Assembly: GCA_000442015.1 (NCBI GenBank) | Contig: KE561074.1 | Coordinates: forward strand, 1 to 60,658 | Origin: Rozella allomycis CSF55 | Lineage: Eukaryota > Rozellomycota | Reading direction: 5' to 3' | Length of the DNA: 60,658 bases | In this document: positions 31,180-40,727 of the stretch, in pieces | Position numbering within the stretch: position 1 is the stretch's first letter | How the letters are laid out: every line of letters begins with the position of its first letter | Translations under genes and position numbers: made by a program | The notes under the pieces: generated by a model | Database searches by the model: none | Told to the model about the DNA's origin: nothing | The model's input: only the letters and a program-made list of their open reading frames with translations

Positions 31180-32337
31180 ATGGTGAAAAACTTTTTGCTT
31201 GTAGCAGCTTTTGCAACTTTCTTGTCTAATACTACTTCAAATCCTTTACAGGATAAAGAAAACTCAAATTGGGCGTGCATTCCTAGCGGGTTACACTCTT
31301 TTGGACAAGCTTGCTCTCGTATGTTGAAAGACCCCAAACCTTTGGTTGATAATGTAAAGTCTGCTTTCAGTGATATTTTTGAAAGCAACGAAAGTGTTGA
31401 AGAAGATGAAGTATTAGAAGAAACTGTTGAAGAAGATAAAAAATCGGTAAAAACCATTGAAGCTGACGTAAACACCGATGCAGTCGCAGCAACCGCAGAG
31501 CCGGAAAAAGATTACGAGGATAGCCTTTGCTCATTTATTGAGGCCAAATTTTGCAATTTCAAAAATTCTCTTGCTGAAAAATGCAAGAAATGTTTAAGAC
31601 TTGATCGCTTGCAATCGTTATTCAGTGATGAACATAATGTAGAAGAAACTGAAAACTTCGATACACCATCAAACAAAAATTTTATTGAGGCATTGAAAGG
31701 GGAAATCGAAGAATATAATAATGAATCTGGAGATGAATTTTCTTACATTGAACTTTTTACACGTTTGGTTCCACATTTTGACAGATTATCTAATGGCAAG
31801 CTTCTTAAAGCTTACAATTACGTCCGAAAACTTGTTTTAAGTGGATTAATTTCAACTGAAGAAAAATATGATATTTGCCAGATAGATTTGGTTCCAGAAG
31901 ATGAATTTATTTCATTGCGTGAAGAATTGTGCTCAAATCCATGGGATAATGCTGAAGTAGCAGATGATAATGTTAATTGGGAAGATATTGAGGTGTTTGA
32001 GCTTCCTGAAATGCATGCTGTAAGTGACAATGAAACGATTGCGCCGATCAACGAAAGTGAAAAAATGAATTTAAGTGCTGAAAAGCAAGCTCAAACTGTA
32101 GCCCAATCAGAAGAAAAGAACGTTGCAGAATTATCCGTTGAAGAATCAAGACTATTGTCAAGAACTGAAAAAAGAAGTAAAAAAACTCTCTCTAAAAAGG
32201 ATTCAAAAAGATCAAGAACAAAATATTCAAACTCTAAGAGAAGAAGAGGACGTGGACGTTCAAGAAAAACTAGATCTTCACGCAGAAGATCGAGAACCGT
32301 GCCAATGTCAAGACTTGATGCGATTACTGAAATTTAA
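31180..32337 (+). CDS. secreted protein with acidic middle and Arg/Ser-rich tail, candidate effector
   Basis: A single exon of 385 residues. It has an N-terminal signal peptide (MVKNFLLVAAFATFLSN) and paired cysteine segments. Long Glu/Asp-rich stretches follow. The C-terminal about 70 residues are very basic (KRRRGRGRSRKTRSSRRRSR-type). A secreted protein with a strong nuclear-localisation-like tail fits a host-directed effector of an intracellular parasite, but this is inference; an RS-like tail could also bind nucleic acid. No enzymatic domain is visible. The stop TAA overlaps AATAAA. Confidence 0.55.
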   Translation: MVKNFLLVAAFATFLSNTTSNPLQDKENSNWACIPSGLHSFGQACSRMLKDPKPLVDNVKSAFSDIFESNESVEEDEVLEETVEEDKKSVKTIEADVNTDAVAATAEPEKDYEDSLCSFIEAKFCNFKNSLAEKCKKCLRLDRLQSLFSDEHNVEETENFDTPSNKNFIEALKGEIEEYNNESGDEFSYIELFTRLVPHFDRLSNGKLLKAYNYVRKLVLSGLISTEEKYDICQIDLVPEDEFISLREELCSNPWDNAEVADDNVNWEDIEVFELPEMHAVSDNETIAPINESEKMNLSAEKQAQTVAQSEEKNVAELSVEESRLLSRTEKRSKKTLSKKDSKRSRTKYSNSKRRRGRGRSRKTRSSRRRSRTVPMSRLDAITEI

Positions 32338-32357
32338 ATAAACATTCTAGTGATTAT

Positions 32358-33044
32358 TCATATTTTATTAAAGGCCAAATTCCCTCTGATTGTTCTCTTT
32401 GTATGAGTACCATGACTTCCAATAATTTTTGGAAGTCTTCCTTGCAATTCCGCTTCAACAATAGTATCTTGAACCACCTTGTGTTGATCAAATGAAAAAT
32501 CAAGAGTTTGTCCTTCTGCCTTTAAGTATGAACCTTCATCTTCTTGTATTAGATCAAAGAGCCTCTTCAATTCTTCTTCATTGTCCTGCTTTGTCTTAAC
32601 TTGATCTAATTCATTAAATAACCATTTTATGGCCAATTTCGTAGACTCCTCTCTTGACAAATTTTCATTGGCTTCAATTTCAAGCGCCTTATCGATCGCC
32701 CTAATTTAGAGAATGTTAAATCCTTACTTTTCTATCCATTCTTTACGATAATCAAATTGGTCTTCGTAAAGAACAACAGGTGACTGCAGAACCCATCGAT
32801 GTTCGCTTTTAGAAACGGCGTTTTTGATGTTTTCTCTTAATGTATCTTCTGGGAATGTCACTCGCTTCAGTTTTTCTGCTCTTTCCTGATTAGACATTTC
32901 AATTGGTGGGACTTTAGTCATAATGTCAATCATAAACGGAGCAGGCATACTCACTCTTCTAGCAATTCGATAAAGACGAGCGGCTTTTCTGACAAAGGAA
33001 TGAGTGGATGATGAATTCAACAATTTCGATGTCATAAAATTCAA
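32358..33044 (-). CDS. probable mitochondrial ribosomal protein mS23/Rsm25-like
   Basis: Two exons are joined by a 27-nt intron (gtaagg...aattag) near 32700, about 210 residues. The N-terminus is basic and rich in Arg/Ser, as in mitochondrial proteins. The segment VTFPEDTLRENIKN resembles the PEDxLR motif of mS23. A WIEKA helix follows across the junction, and then an acidic helical C-terminus. The assignment rests on a short motif and overall layout, so it is tentative. Confidence 0.45.
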
Positions 33045-33402
33045 TTAAGATTTTCTGAAAATATCAAAATAGAAAATTAGAAGTCCTTTGGCAAAAATTA
33101 TTGATATTCTGGTAATCAGGTTAAAGAGTTATGTTCATTAGTCAAGACAAGCATATTTCTGTTTTTGGTGGTCAAAATGCTGATAAATTGATTATATTTC
33201 AATTTCATAATTCATTTAGGCTAAAGATAAAAGTTTCTAGACATACTGACCACCCGTTTCCCGTAAAAATCCTGGTGATTTTTTCTGGTAATTTCCAAAA
33301 NCTGACAGTGCTTTATTCAGTTTTCAGAAATTAGAAACCAATGAAATTTCAGAAATCGACCAAATAAATTCAAGTCGCGCCACCTTACCCCTGTAGAAAA
33401 AA
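33045..33402. other. intergenic region (358 bp) with single N
   Basis: This lies between the divergent mS23-like and RPL7 genes. A 67-codon plus-strand frame (33131-33334) contains an N at 33301 and has no recognisable product. No other feature is seen. Confidence 0.4.
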
Positions 33403-34528
33403 ATGACTGGAGCGTAAGTATTTGCAAAGATAGTTTGTTTTCCAGTCTCATCACTTTTAAAGTGGATTTGTCAGTGAAATGTTGATACATTCCTCTGATT
33501 AAAAATATGCCGATTATTTATTTTTTACAAATACAATAATCGAATCTCACTCAACGTGAGGATTTGTCCTTGAAGTATTAATTTACTCCTTGGATTAAAA
33601 ACATTGACATTTTTACTCTTTAAGTTTATTTGAGAACAAATCTAACCTTAGTGTTCCTAAACTTACCGTCCCTGAAAACATTCTCAAAAAGAGAAAAATG
33701 GTTGAAAAGGTTCGCGCTGAAAAAGTTGCTGCCCAAATCGCTCAAAGAAAGGCCAACAAGGAGAAGCGCCGTGTCATTTTCAAGAGAGCTGAATCTTATG
33801 TCAATGAATATCGCAAAATGGAACGCGAACAAATTCGTTTGAAGCGTGTTGCTAAATCTGCTGGAAACTTTTATGTTCCAGAAGAACCAAAGTTGGCTTT
33901 TGTTGTTCGTATTAGAGGGTAAGTATCTTTCATATTTTTCTTTACATTCCAAAGATGATGATACAAATTTTGTGTGACGAAGTCATTGATGAAGTCCACA
34001 GTCAACCATCTTTCGGGGCTGAAACTATTTATTTTTACTATGTTTGTATGAACATTTCTAATCTTTAGTATTAACAACATCCCACCAAAGCCAAGAAAGA
34101 TTATGCAATTGTTGCGTCTTCGTCAAATCAACAATGGAGTCTTCGTTCGCCTTACCAAGCCAACCATTGAAATGCTTCGTTTAATCGAGCCATATGTTGC
34201 TTACGGTTATCCAAACCTCAAGTCTGTTCGTGAATTGTTGTACAAGCGTGGATTCGGAAAAATTAATGGTCAAAGAATCGCATTGAGTGACAACGCTGTC
34301 ATTGAACAATCTCTTGGAAAGCTCGGAATCATCTGTATGGAAGATTTGATTCACGAAATCTTCACTGTTGGACCAAACTTCAAACAAGCCAACAACTTTA
34401 TCTGGCCATTCCAACTTAACTCTCCAAACGGTGGATTCCACAAGAGGAAACTCCTTCACTTCATTGAAGGAGGGGACACTGGTAACCGTGAAGATAAGAT
34501 CAATGGATTGATCCGTCAAATGAACTAA
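33403..34528 (+). CDS. RPL7: 60S ribosomal protein L7 (uL30)
   Basis: This is a component of the large ribosomal subunit. Exon 1 is only 11 nt (33403-33413, MTGA start). Intron 1 runs 33414-33651 (238 nt) and intron 2 runs 33919-34068 (150 nt). Both are far longer than the 24-32 nt introns elsewhere. The protein reads [10 protein letters not shown] at the N-terminus, then [18 protein letters not shown], the junction [40 protein letters not shown], and a C-terminus ending NGLIRQMN, all typical of L7. Intron 2 carries a box C/D snoRNA (see that entry). The stop overlaps AATAAA. The 3' end of the gene is re-duplicated downstream around N bases. Confidence 0.97.
33951..34026 (+). ncRNA. intronic box C/D snoRNA (snR39/snR39b/snR59-like) in RPL7 intron 2
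   Basis: The intron contains a C box ATGATGA (33955-33961), a C' box TGATGA (33987-33992) and a D box CTGA (34019-34022). Immediately 5' of the D box, bases 34005-34018 are ACCATCTTTCGGGG. This is antisense to the universally conserved large-subunit rRNA segment CCCGAAAGATGGT. By the box D plus five rule the target would be the G of CCCGAA (yeast 25S G805, next to A807). From established knowledge, yeast RPL7A and RPL7B introns host snR39 and snR59, which guide methylation of A807. Host gene and target region therefore both match. The terminal stem is weak. Confidence 0.8.
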
Positions 34529-34540
34529 ATAAACATTCAT

Positions 34541-34990
34541 TTTTCATTATTTATTATTACGCCACCAATTGTATGTTGAAGCGATTTCTATCTAAAGAGG
34601 CCTTCTCATTTCCCGGTTGCCCTTCTACAAAATTTGTGACAAAGATGGAATTCATCCAGCATCGTCAAACNCCACAAGAGGAAACTCCTTCACTTCATTG
34701 AAGGAGGGGACACTGGTAACCGTGAAGATAAGATCAATGGATTGATCCGTCAAATGAANTCACAAGAGAAAACTCCTTCACTTCATCGAAGGAGGTGACA
34801 CTGGTAACCGTGAAGATAAGATCAATGGATTGATCCGTCAAATGAACTAAATAAACATTCATTTTTCATTATTTATTATTACGCCACCAATTTTATGTTG
34901 AAGCGATTTCTATCGAAAGAGGCCTTCTCCTTTCCCGGTTGTCCTTCTACAAAATTTGTGACAAAGATGGAATTCATCCAGCATCGTCAA
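34541..34990. repeat. three partial copies of the RPL7 3' end / BCKDHA 5' end split by N
   Basis: The last about 90 nt of RPL7 recur at 34672-34758 and 34761-34849, separated by single N at 34671 and 34759. The following BCKDHA start (34573-34670) recurs intact at 34895. Copies differ by a few substitutions (for example tctaaagag versus tcgaaagag). I read them as two haplotypes or unmerged contig ends, not pseudogenes. Confidence 0.8.
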
Positions 34991-36219
34991 ACCTTTCCTA
35001 TATATCGTGTTTTAGACAATGATGGGAATGTAATCGATGCGTCCAATAATCCAGCTAATGTACATGAATTATGCAATTATAATAGATTGATAGAGACATT
35101 TGCCTTAAAATTTACAAGGACATGTTATTGTTGAACAGACTTGATCAAGTTTTGTACGATGCCCAAAGGCAGGGTAGAATTTCCTTTTACATGACCAATT
35201 ATGGAGAAGAAGCAATTCATATGGGATCTGCCGCTGCCCTTAATCCATCTGATGTTGTTTTTGGGCAATATCGAGAAGCGGGTAAATCATTGTCGTTTAT
35301 TTCAATAGGGGTGCTTTTGTATAGAGGATTTAAACTGGATGAAATTATGAATCAATGTTTTGCTACCTGTGATGATCCAGGAAAAGGACGGCAAATGCCA
35401 ATTCATTATGGGTCTGCAAGATTAAACTTTCACACGATATCTTCTCCTCTTGCAACTCAAATACCTCAAGCTGCAGGTGCCGCATATGCTCTTAAACTAC
35501 AAAAGACAGGAAACTGTGTGATTTGCTATTTTGGAGAGGGCGCGGCATCGGAAGGCGATTTTCACGCAGCATTAAATATGGCGGCAACTACAGATTCACC
35601 TGTAATATTTTTCTGGTATCTTATCTTTATATATTTGTTGTAGCCGAAATAATGGATATGCCATCTCTACACCCACCAATGATCAGTATCGGGGAGATGG
35701 AATTGCAGCACGGGGCCCTGCCTATGGTATCCACACTATAAGAGTAGATGGAAATGACGTATTTGCAGTTTTTAATGCCACTAAGGAAGCCAGGAGGTTG
35801 ACGGTTGAAAAGAACCAACCTGTATTGATTGAAGCTATGACGTATAGGGTTGGTCATCATAGCACATCCGATGACTCTTCGGCTTATAGATCAAAAGAGG
35901 TAGAATAAAGAAATCTTCATATTAGGAAGTTGAAAAGTGGAGATCAAATTATAATCCAGTGGTTAGATTTCGCAAGTATTTGGAGAAAAGGGATTGGTGG
36001 AACGCTAATGATGAATTAGAAGTACAAGAAAGTATAAGGAAAGAAGTTTTGAAAGAATTTTCTGCAGCAGAAAAGAAAAAGAAACCATCAATCGATGAAG
36101 TATTTACAGACGTCTACGATGTTCTTCCTCCTCACTTATTGGAACAACAACAAAAATTGAAAGAACATCTCGAAAAATATAAAGATGAATACAATCTGGA
36201 CGATCATTTGATTAAATAA
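34895..36219 (+). CDS. BCKDHA: branched-chain 2-oxo acid dehydrogenase E1 alpha subunit
   Basis: This is the thiamine-diphosphate-dependent decarboxylase subunit of the mitochondrial branched-chain keto acid dehydrogenase complex. Five exons (introns 26-28 nt near 35056, 35281, 35614 and 35899) give about 405 residues. The N-terminus ([11 protein letters not shown]) looks like a mitochondrial presequence. Family blocks are [66 protein letters not shown], and the TPP motif [15 protein letters not shown] ending in CRNN. The phosphorylation loop [16 protein letters not shown] is also present. The stop TAA overlaps AATAAA. A partial allele of its 5' end lies upstream. Confidence 0.96.
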
Positions 36220-36269
36220 AGGGTCATTTTATTGCTCATGCTAGTAGAACATTTCTGTAAATTTTCAAA

Positions 36270-36910
36270 ATGTTGGCGGGTGAGATTGATAACACTAGCA
36301 GTTCTCAACCCCAATTATCAACATTAGCTACCTCTGAAAATAAAAAAATTGTAGTAGTGGGGTCTGGAGGGAGTGGGAAGAGTTCAATTGTCACGAGATT
36401 AATTAACAACAGCTTTAACGAAGAGTACCAACAAACCATTGGCGCAGATATGTTTGTCAAGCAAATATCAAATAGTTCGTAAATAGTTTTATGTTATTCA
36501 AGTAGAAAAAAGCACACACTACAAATATGGTCATGTGGTGGCCATGAGAGGTATCGATCATTATACGAGCAGTTTTATGAAGATTGCGATGTAAGTTGCC
36601 TATTTCTTAATTTATAATAGTGCGTGCTGGTTGTTTTTGACATGACAAATGAAGCATCATTTCAGGATGCCTTGTTTTGGCATAATGAAATTAGGCGATG
36701 CATTCCTGAAGCCCTATCATATTTAATTGGAAATAGAGTAAAATAAGAAATACTTTCTAAAAGATTGACGAATCTGACAAAGTAAAAATAAACATTGAAG
36801 ATGCAGCAAAACAAGCCAAAACATGGAACATGACTTTCAAGCCGGTTTCCGCAAAGACCGGACAAGGAATTTCAGATCTATTTGCTGAGATATCTGACGC
36901 GATTCCTTGA
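36270..36910 (+). CDS. atypical Ras/Rab-like small GTPase
   Basis: Four exons (introns about 24-30 nt near 36479, 36592 and 36740) give about 185 residues. The P-loop is GSGGSGKSS, the switch I threonine is in QTIGAD, and G5 is VSAKTG. G3 reads WSCGGHERY where WDTAGQERY is normal, so the Mg-binding aspartate and the catalytic glutamine are changed. G4 is NRID instead of NKxD. The C-terminus (AEISDAIP) has no cysteine for prenylation. Rab-like proteins without lipid anchors occur in intraflagellar transport (IFT27, RABL2 types), but I cannot assign one. Nucleotide hydrolysis is probably weak or absent; this is inference. Confidence 0.72.
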
Positions 36911-36986
36911 GAATTTCTAAATAAATTAAATTATACCAGAGATGATCTCATTAGTCATTCATTTCGAAAAATTTGTTATTAAATAT

Positions 36987-37337
36987 ATGGCGGTAGAGCA
37001 CGTCGTTTTCCTAAAAGTACTTTGAATTGATTTAATTATTCAAGTTAAAGCAAATGAATTCTGAGGAATGGAGAACTATTTCAGAGACTTTCCATGGAAT
37101 GAAAAACAAAATCCCTGGCATTTTAGACATGTCCATTGGAAGCAATTTTAATGCAGAGAGAAATAAAGGTATCGATCCTTTTCTTAATTTAAATGAAAAG
37201 GATTCACGCACGCATTACGTGTAAAGTTTCAAGACGAACAATCTTTACAAAAATATGCAGATCATCCGCTTCATTTGCATTTTAAAAAGCTTCTTGTTCA
37301 CGAATCAGATCCGATATGCCTGGATTGGAAATGTTAA
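36987..37337 (+). CDS. stress-responsive A/B barrel (Dabb) domain protein
   Basis: Three exons (introns 28 and 32 nt) give about 97 residues. The sequence matches the Dabb fold: N-terminal VEHVVFLKLK strand, a helix with KNKIPGILDMSIGSNF, NKGFTHALRVKFQDEQSL, and HPLHLHFKKLL. Dabb proteins form dimeric barrels and have varied roles, including stress response and polyketide cyclisation, so the substrate is unknown. It lies 76 nt downstream of the small GTPase and 45 nt upstream of DCAF7 on the same strand. Confidence 0.82.
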
Positions 37338-37382
37338 TAAATTGATCTTCCTTGATTTTCACCAAGCCTCACAGTATTTTAT

Positions 37383-38553
37383 ATGAGTGCACCACGACGT
37401 GAACTTTATACATACTCTGCACCTTGGCAGGTTTATTCCATTGATTGGTGTAGTCATCCAGCCATTCCTTATACTATAGCATTGTCCAGCTATGTAATGT
37501 CTAAAAAGAACGCAGTAAAACTAGTCCAGCTTGTTAATAGATTCAAGTTATTAGCTATGATGGAGACAAAGATAATTTTGAGCTCCTAGGTCAAGCCGAA
37601 CTACACTTTCCTGTTACAAAGGTGATGTGGTCCCCGTCAAAGGTAAAATATTCGAAATAATGCAATATACAGTCTCAAGATAAATCAATTCTTGCAACAT
37701 CTAGCGATAAACTTCGATTGTGGAAATTAGATGAAAAATATCAAGGCAGCGGTAATGGAAGATTTGAAATACAACCAATGTCTACACTGGTCAATGTAAA
37801 AAATTTCATTATATTATAAAGTCGAAAACAAACGAAGTATCTGCTCCTTTAACTTCATTTGATTGGAGCACAAGTGATCCAAATCTTCTAGTCACAAGTA
37901 GCGTTGATACAACATGCACCGTTTGGAATTTGCAAGTAATTGAGAAAAGGATTTAAAATGTAGACTCAGCAAGTTAAGACACAACTTATCGCTCACGACA
38001 GAGAAATATTTGATGTTTCATTTTCTTCGTCGCCTAACATTTTTGGTACCGTAGGCGCAGACGGATCTCTGAGAACATTCGACTTGAGGTAAACTTTTTT
38101 TATTAATCTTGTCTAGAAATTTAGAACATTCGACAATTTTATACGAAACTAACGATGCCTCTCCTTTGATGAGATTATCATGGAACAAAATGGAAGAAAA
38201 TTACATTGCAGTTATCAAGATGCATTCCAGTGGAATAATTATATTAGATACCAGGATGCCCAGCTTACCTGTAAACGAACTACAGGGCCATGTCAATTTT
38301 GTCAATTCTTGTGCTTGGTCTCCACATTCCCCAACGACTCTTTGTTCTGCAGGTACAGAATAATTACATTGTAAATGCAGGCGACGACCAGTCGGCTCTG
38401 ATATGGAACGCCTCTAAATCAAGTAATGGCAAGACGGAGCCAAGTTTGGCTTATAATGCTGATGGTACAATTGCCCAGGTTTCTTGGTCTAAATTTCAAC
38501 CCGAATTTTTGGCGATATCGTATAGTAATAAAGTTCAAGCTCTTCGTTTATAA
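37383..38553 (+). CDS. DCAF7: WD40 protein DCAF7/WDR68 (TTG1-like)
   Basis: This WD40 scaffold binds DYRK kinases and CUL4-DDB1. Seven exons with introns of about 26-30 nt (near 37518, 37639, 37796, 37938, 38091 and 38353) give about 330 residues. Family-specific blocks are REIY-like RRELYTYSAPWQVYSIDW, FPVTKVMWSP, APLTSFDWSTSDP, TSSVDTTCTVWNLQ, QLIAHDREIFDVSFS, GADGSLRTFDLRNLEHSTI, and AGDDQSALIWNA. The donor near 37518 (gtaaaa...aatag) is required to keep the frame into SYDGDKDNFELLGQA. The C-terminus ends VQALRL as in the family. Confidence 0.92.
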
Positions 38554-38586
38554 AACAATAAATTCATAGTTTTGTGGCGTTGTCAC

Positions 38587-39906
38587 ATGAAAATTTGCAA
38601 AAAGTTGAAACAGACAATTAATTCACGTTATTTGGACGAAGAACTACTTGAAATACTTTCAAATTCCTTCCAAAACAATCTCTCGATTGTCGACTCTCCT
38701 TCATCTTCGTACGTGGTAGGCGAACCATTTTCCGTATGCGTGCTAAAGGATATATTTGACACAAATTTTGTAAAAGATGTTAAAAAGGAGCTTCTAAGTA
38801 CATTTTTCATTCAAAAATCAAATGATCTTTATGATTTTTATCAATCAAGTGATCTTAGTGACATTCAAACACCATACTTGAAAGAACTTAGAGAGACAAT
38901 ATTCTCAGAGACGATGATAAACATGATTTCAAAAATAACAGGATGTACACTTAACGACTATATCATGCTTGCTGGACAGAGATATCCCGAAAATGGCTAT
39001 TTATTGTGTCACGATGATAAATTAGAAGGAAGAAGAGTTGCATTTATTCTATACCTTGTTGATGAAAACTGGAAAGAAGAAGACGGAGGTGAATTAGCCT
39101 TGTTTGATTGTATTGACAATCTACCAAACAAAATTGTTGACAAGGTGGTTCCAAAATTTAATTCCTTTGCATTTTTTGAAGTTACTCCTACTTCTTATCA
39201 TCAAGTATGCGAAGTATTGAGTAAAATGGAACGCGTTTCCATAACTGGTTGGTTTCATGGACCACCCAGAGAATTCGATTGTGAAAAGAAATGGGAAATA
39301 GCGAAAGAGATTGTTAATCCTTTCTCTCTGGCTAAATGGATTAACCCGGTTTATTTAAAAGACTCGTCGCTTTCGCAGATCAGTGAAAAGTTTATAGATG
39401 AATCCAGTGTTATGTTGAACGATTTTATCAAGCCAGATGTTTTGCTAAAGTTTTTGGGATCTCAATTTGAAATGAAGCTTAAAGGACCTGCGAACGCCTG
39501 CTCCTACTATGCACCTACTGAAGTTGTTCCTTTGTATGCTTTTCTTCAATCTCATGAATTTATATCTTTCATTGAAAAAATAAGCAATATGAGCTTAAAG
39601 GTGCTGCAGGCAGAATTGCAAAAGTTTGGCCATCGCAATTATACCTTAGTTAATGATAATTTTCTTGATCCTGAAGGATTAGATGTTCTTTACTTTGCTA
39701 TGAACAATGATTGGTGCGAAGAATGGGGAGGCCTTGTTCATTACATTTCCGGCAAGGACACGCTGCTATCAATTCCACCCACCTGCAATACTCTGACTTT
39801 GGTCATGCGAGACTCCGAAGTTATTAAATTCGTAAAGTACGTGAATAGCCAAGCAAGAAGCGAATATTTCTATCTTTTCTCTGCCATTCTTAATGAAAAG
39901 GAATGA
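38587..39906 (+). CDS. TPA1: OGFOD1/Tpa1-like prolyl hydroxylase (Fe(II)/2-oxoglutarate)
   Basis: This family hydroxylates a proline of ribosomal protein S23 and affects translation termination. It is a single exon; the first ATG (MKICKK) at 38587 was chosen over an upstream TTG frame. The N-terminal double-stranded beta-helix shows the iron ligands in LCHDDKLEG (HxD) and the distal histidine in SYHQV, with the 2-oxoglutarate arginine in ERVSITGWFHGPP. A second, non-catalytic oxygenase-like domain follows, as in Tpa1. Its segment YYAPTEVVPLYAFLQSHEF and the late WGGLVHYI strand are visible. Length about 439 residues, slightly shorter than yeast Tpa1. Confidence 0.88.
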   Translation: MKICKKLKQTINSRYLDEELLEILSNSFQNNLSIVDSPSSSYVVGEPFSVCVLKDIFDTNFVKDVKKELLSTFFIQKSNDLYDFYQSSDLSDIQTPYLKELRETIFSETMINMISKITGCTLNDYIMLAGQRYPENGYLLCHDDKLEGRRVAFILYLVDENWKEEDGGELALFDCIDNLPNKIVDKVVPKFNSFAFFEVTPTSYHQVCEVLSKMERVSITGWFHGPPREFDCEKKWEIAKEIVNPFSLAKWINPVYLKDSSLSQISEKFIDESSVMLNDFIKPDVLLKFLGSQFEMKLKGPANACSYYAPTEVVPLYAFLQSHEFISFIEKISNMSLKVLQAELQKFGHRNYTLVNDNFLDPEGLDVLYFAMNNDWCEEWGGLVHYISGKDTLLSIPPTCNTLTLVMRDSEVIKFVKYVNSQARSEYFYLFSAILNEKE

Positions 39907-40015
39907 AAACATTTTCAATAAATTCATTTAAATGCATTAGTAAAAATCGTCTTGTTTCAGTTAATGTTATTGACCTTTGGCTATATTTCATCTTGTGAAA
40001 TTGTGGCTTGCTGGC

Positions 40016-40486
40016 ATGTCAAAAATATTCCTGCTTGCCTTATTTGTCATTGGTTTTTGTAATGCTTATCCAGCTACACCACGACTAGAAAGAATTTGGT
40101 CACGAGTTAAAAATATTTCTGGTTGTTTTCCCAATTGCAAGCCGAGAAAAGTAACAGAAAAGAACGAGTCGCTTGAATCGTCATTGATTAGCCATCCTAT
40201 AATTTACATAGAGTCCGATACGCTTAACTCTGGAAGTGATAGTTTGATGGGTCATTGTGCCAGTTTTAGTCGACAACTTACATCCTCGCCATCGGAATTA
40301 GTCATTGATGGCTCCAGTGAGAGTGTCCCTTTGAACAATAATGATAATGTTGGAAACAAACAGTCCGAAGATACTCTATATCATCCATTGCGCGGCTCAT
40401 CGACTGAAACAGAATATGCTTCAAGCATAGATGATGTATATGATAGCACACTATTCCGAGCACAGAAGGAACTAGAACCTTATTAA
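40016..40486 (+). CDS. small secreted protein, candidate effector
   Basis: The ATG at 40016 starts a typical signal peptide (MSKIFLLALFVIGFCNAYP). The mature part, about 135 residues, is Ser/Asp/Asn-rich with four cysteines, including a CFPNCK pair. No enzymatic domain is seen. In an intracellular parasite this profile fits an effector or surface protein; this is inference. A partial second copy of its 3' end follows an N at 40549. Confidence 0.55.
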   Translation: MSKIFLLALFVIGFCNAYPATPRLERIWSRVKNISGCFPNCKPRKVTEKNESLESSLISHPIIYIESDTLNSGSDSLMGHCASFSRQLTSSPSELVIDGSSESVPLNNNDNVGNKQSEDTLYHPLRGSSTETEYASSIDDVYDSTLFRAQKELEPY

Positions 40487-40660
40487 TTCACCATACACAT
40501 CATTGCAGCAATTCAATAAAGTTGATAAACTTATTAACTAAAAATTCTNTATAGATGATGTAGATGATAGCACACTATTTCGAACACAGAAGGAACAAGG
40601 ACCTTATTAATTCACCATACACAGCATTGCAGCAATTCAATAAAGTTGATAAACTTATTA
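40428..40660. repeat. direct duplication around N at 40549
   Basis: The last about 60 nt of the secreted-protein gene plus its 3' flank (through aataaagttgataaactt) are repeated after the N with about four substitutions. This suggests a second allele or an unmerged contig end. Confidence 0.75.
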
Positions 40661-40727
40661 ACCTTACTTACTTTAAAAATTCTATTCATCTCACATGAAA
40701 ATGCACATATAAAGTTACTAAATTTAT

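Noticed and set aside
34672-34849. RPL7 pseudogene copies downstream of RPL7
   Set aside because: They end at single N bases and include identical flanks running into BCKDHA, so they look like alleles or contig overlaps.
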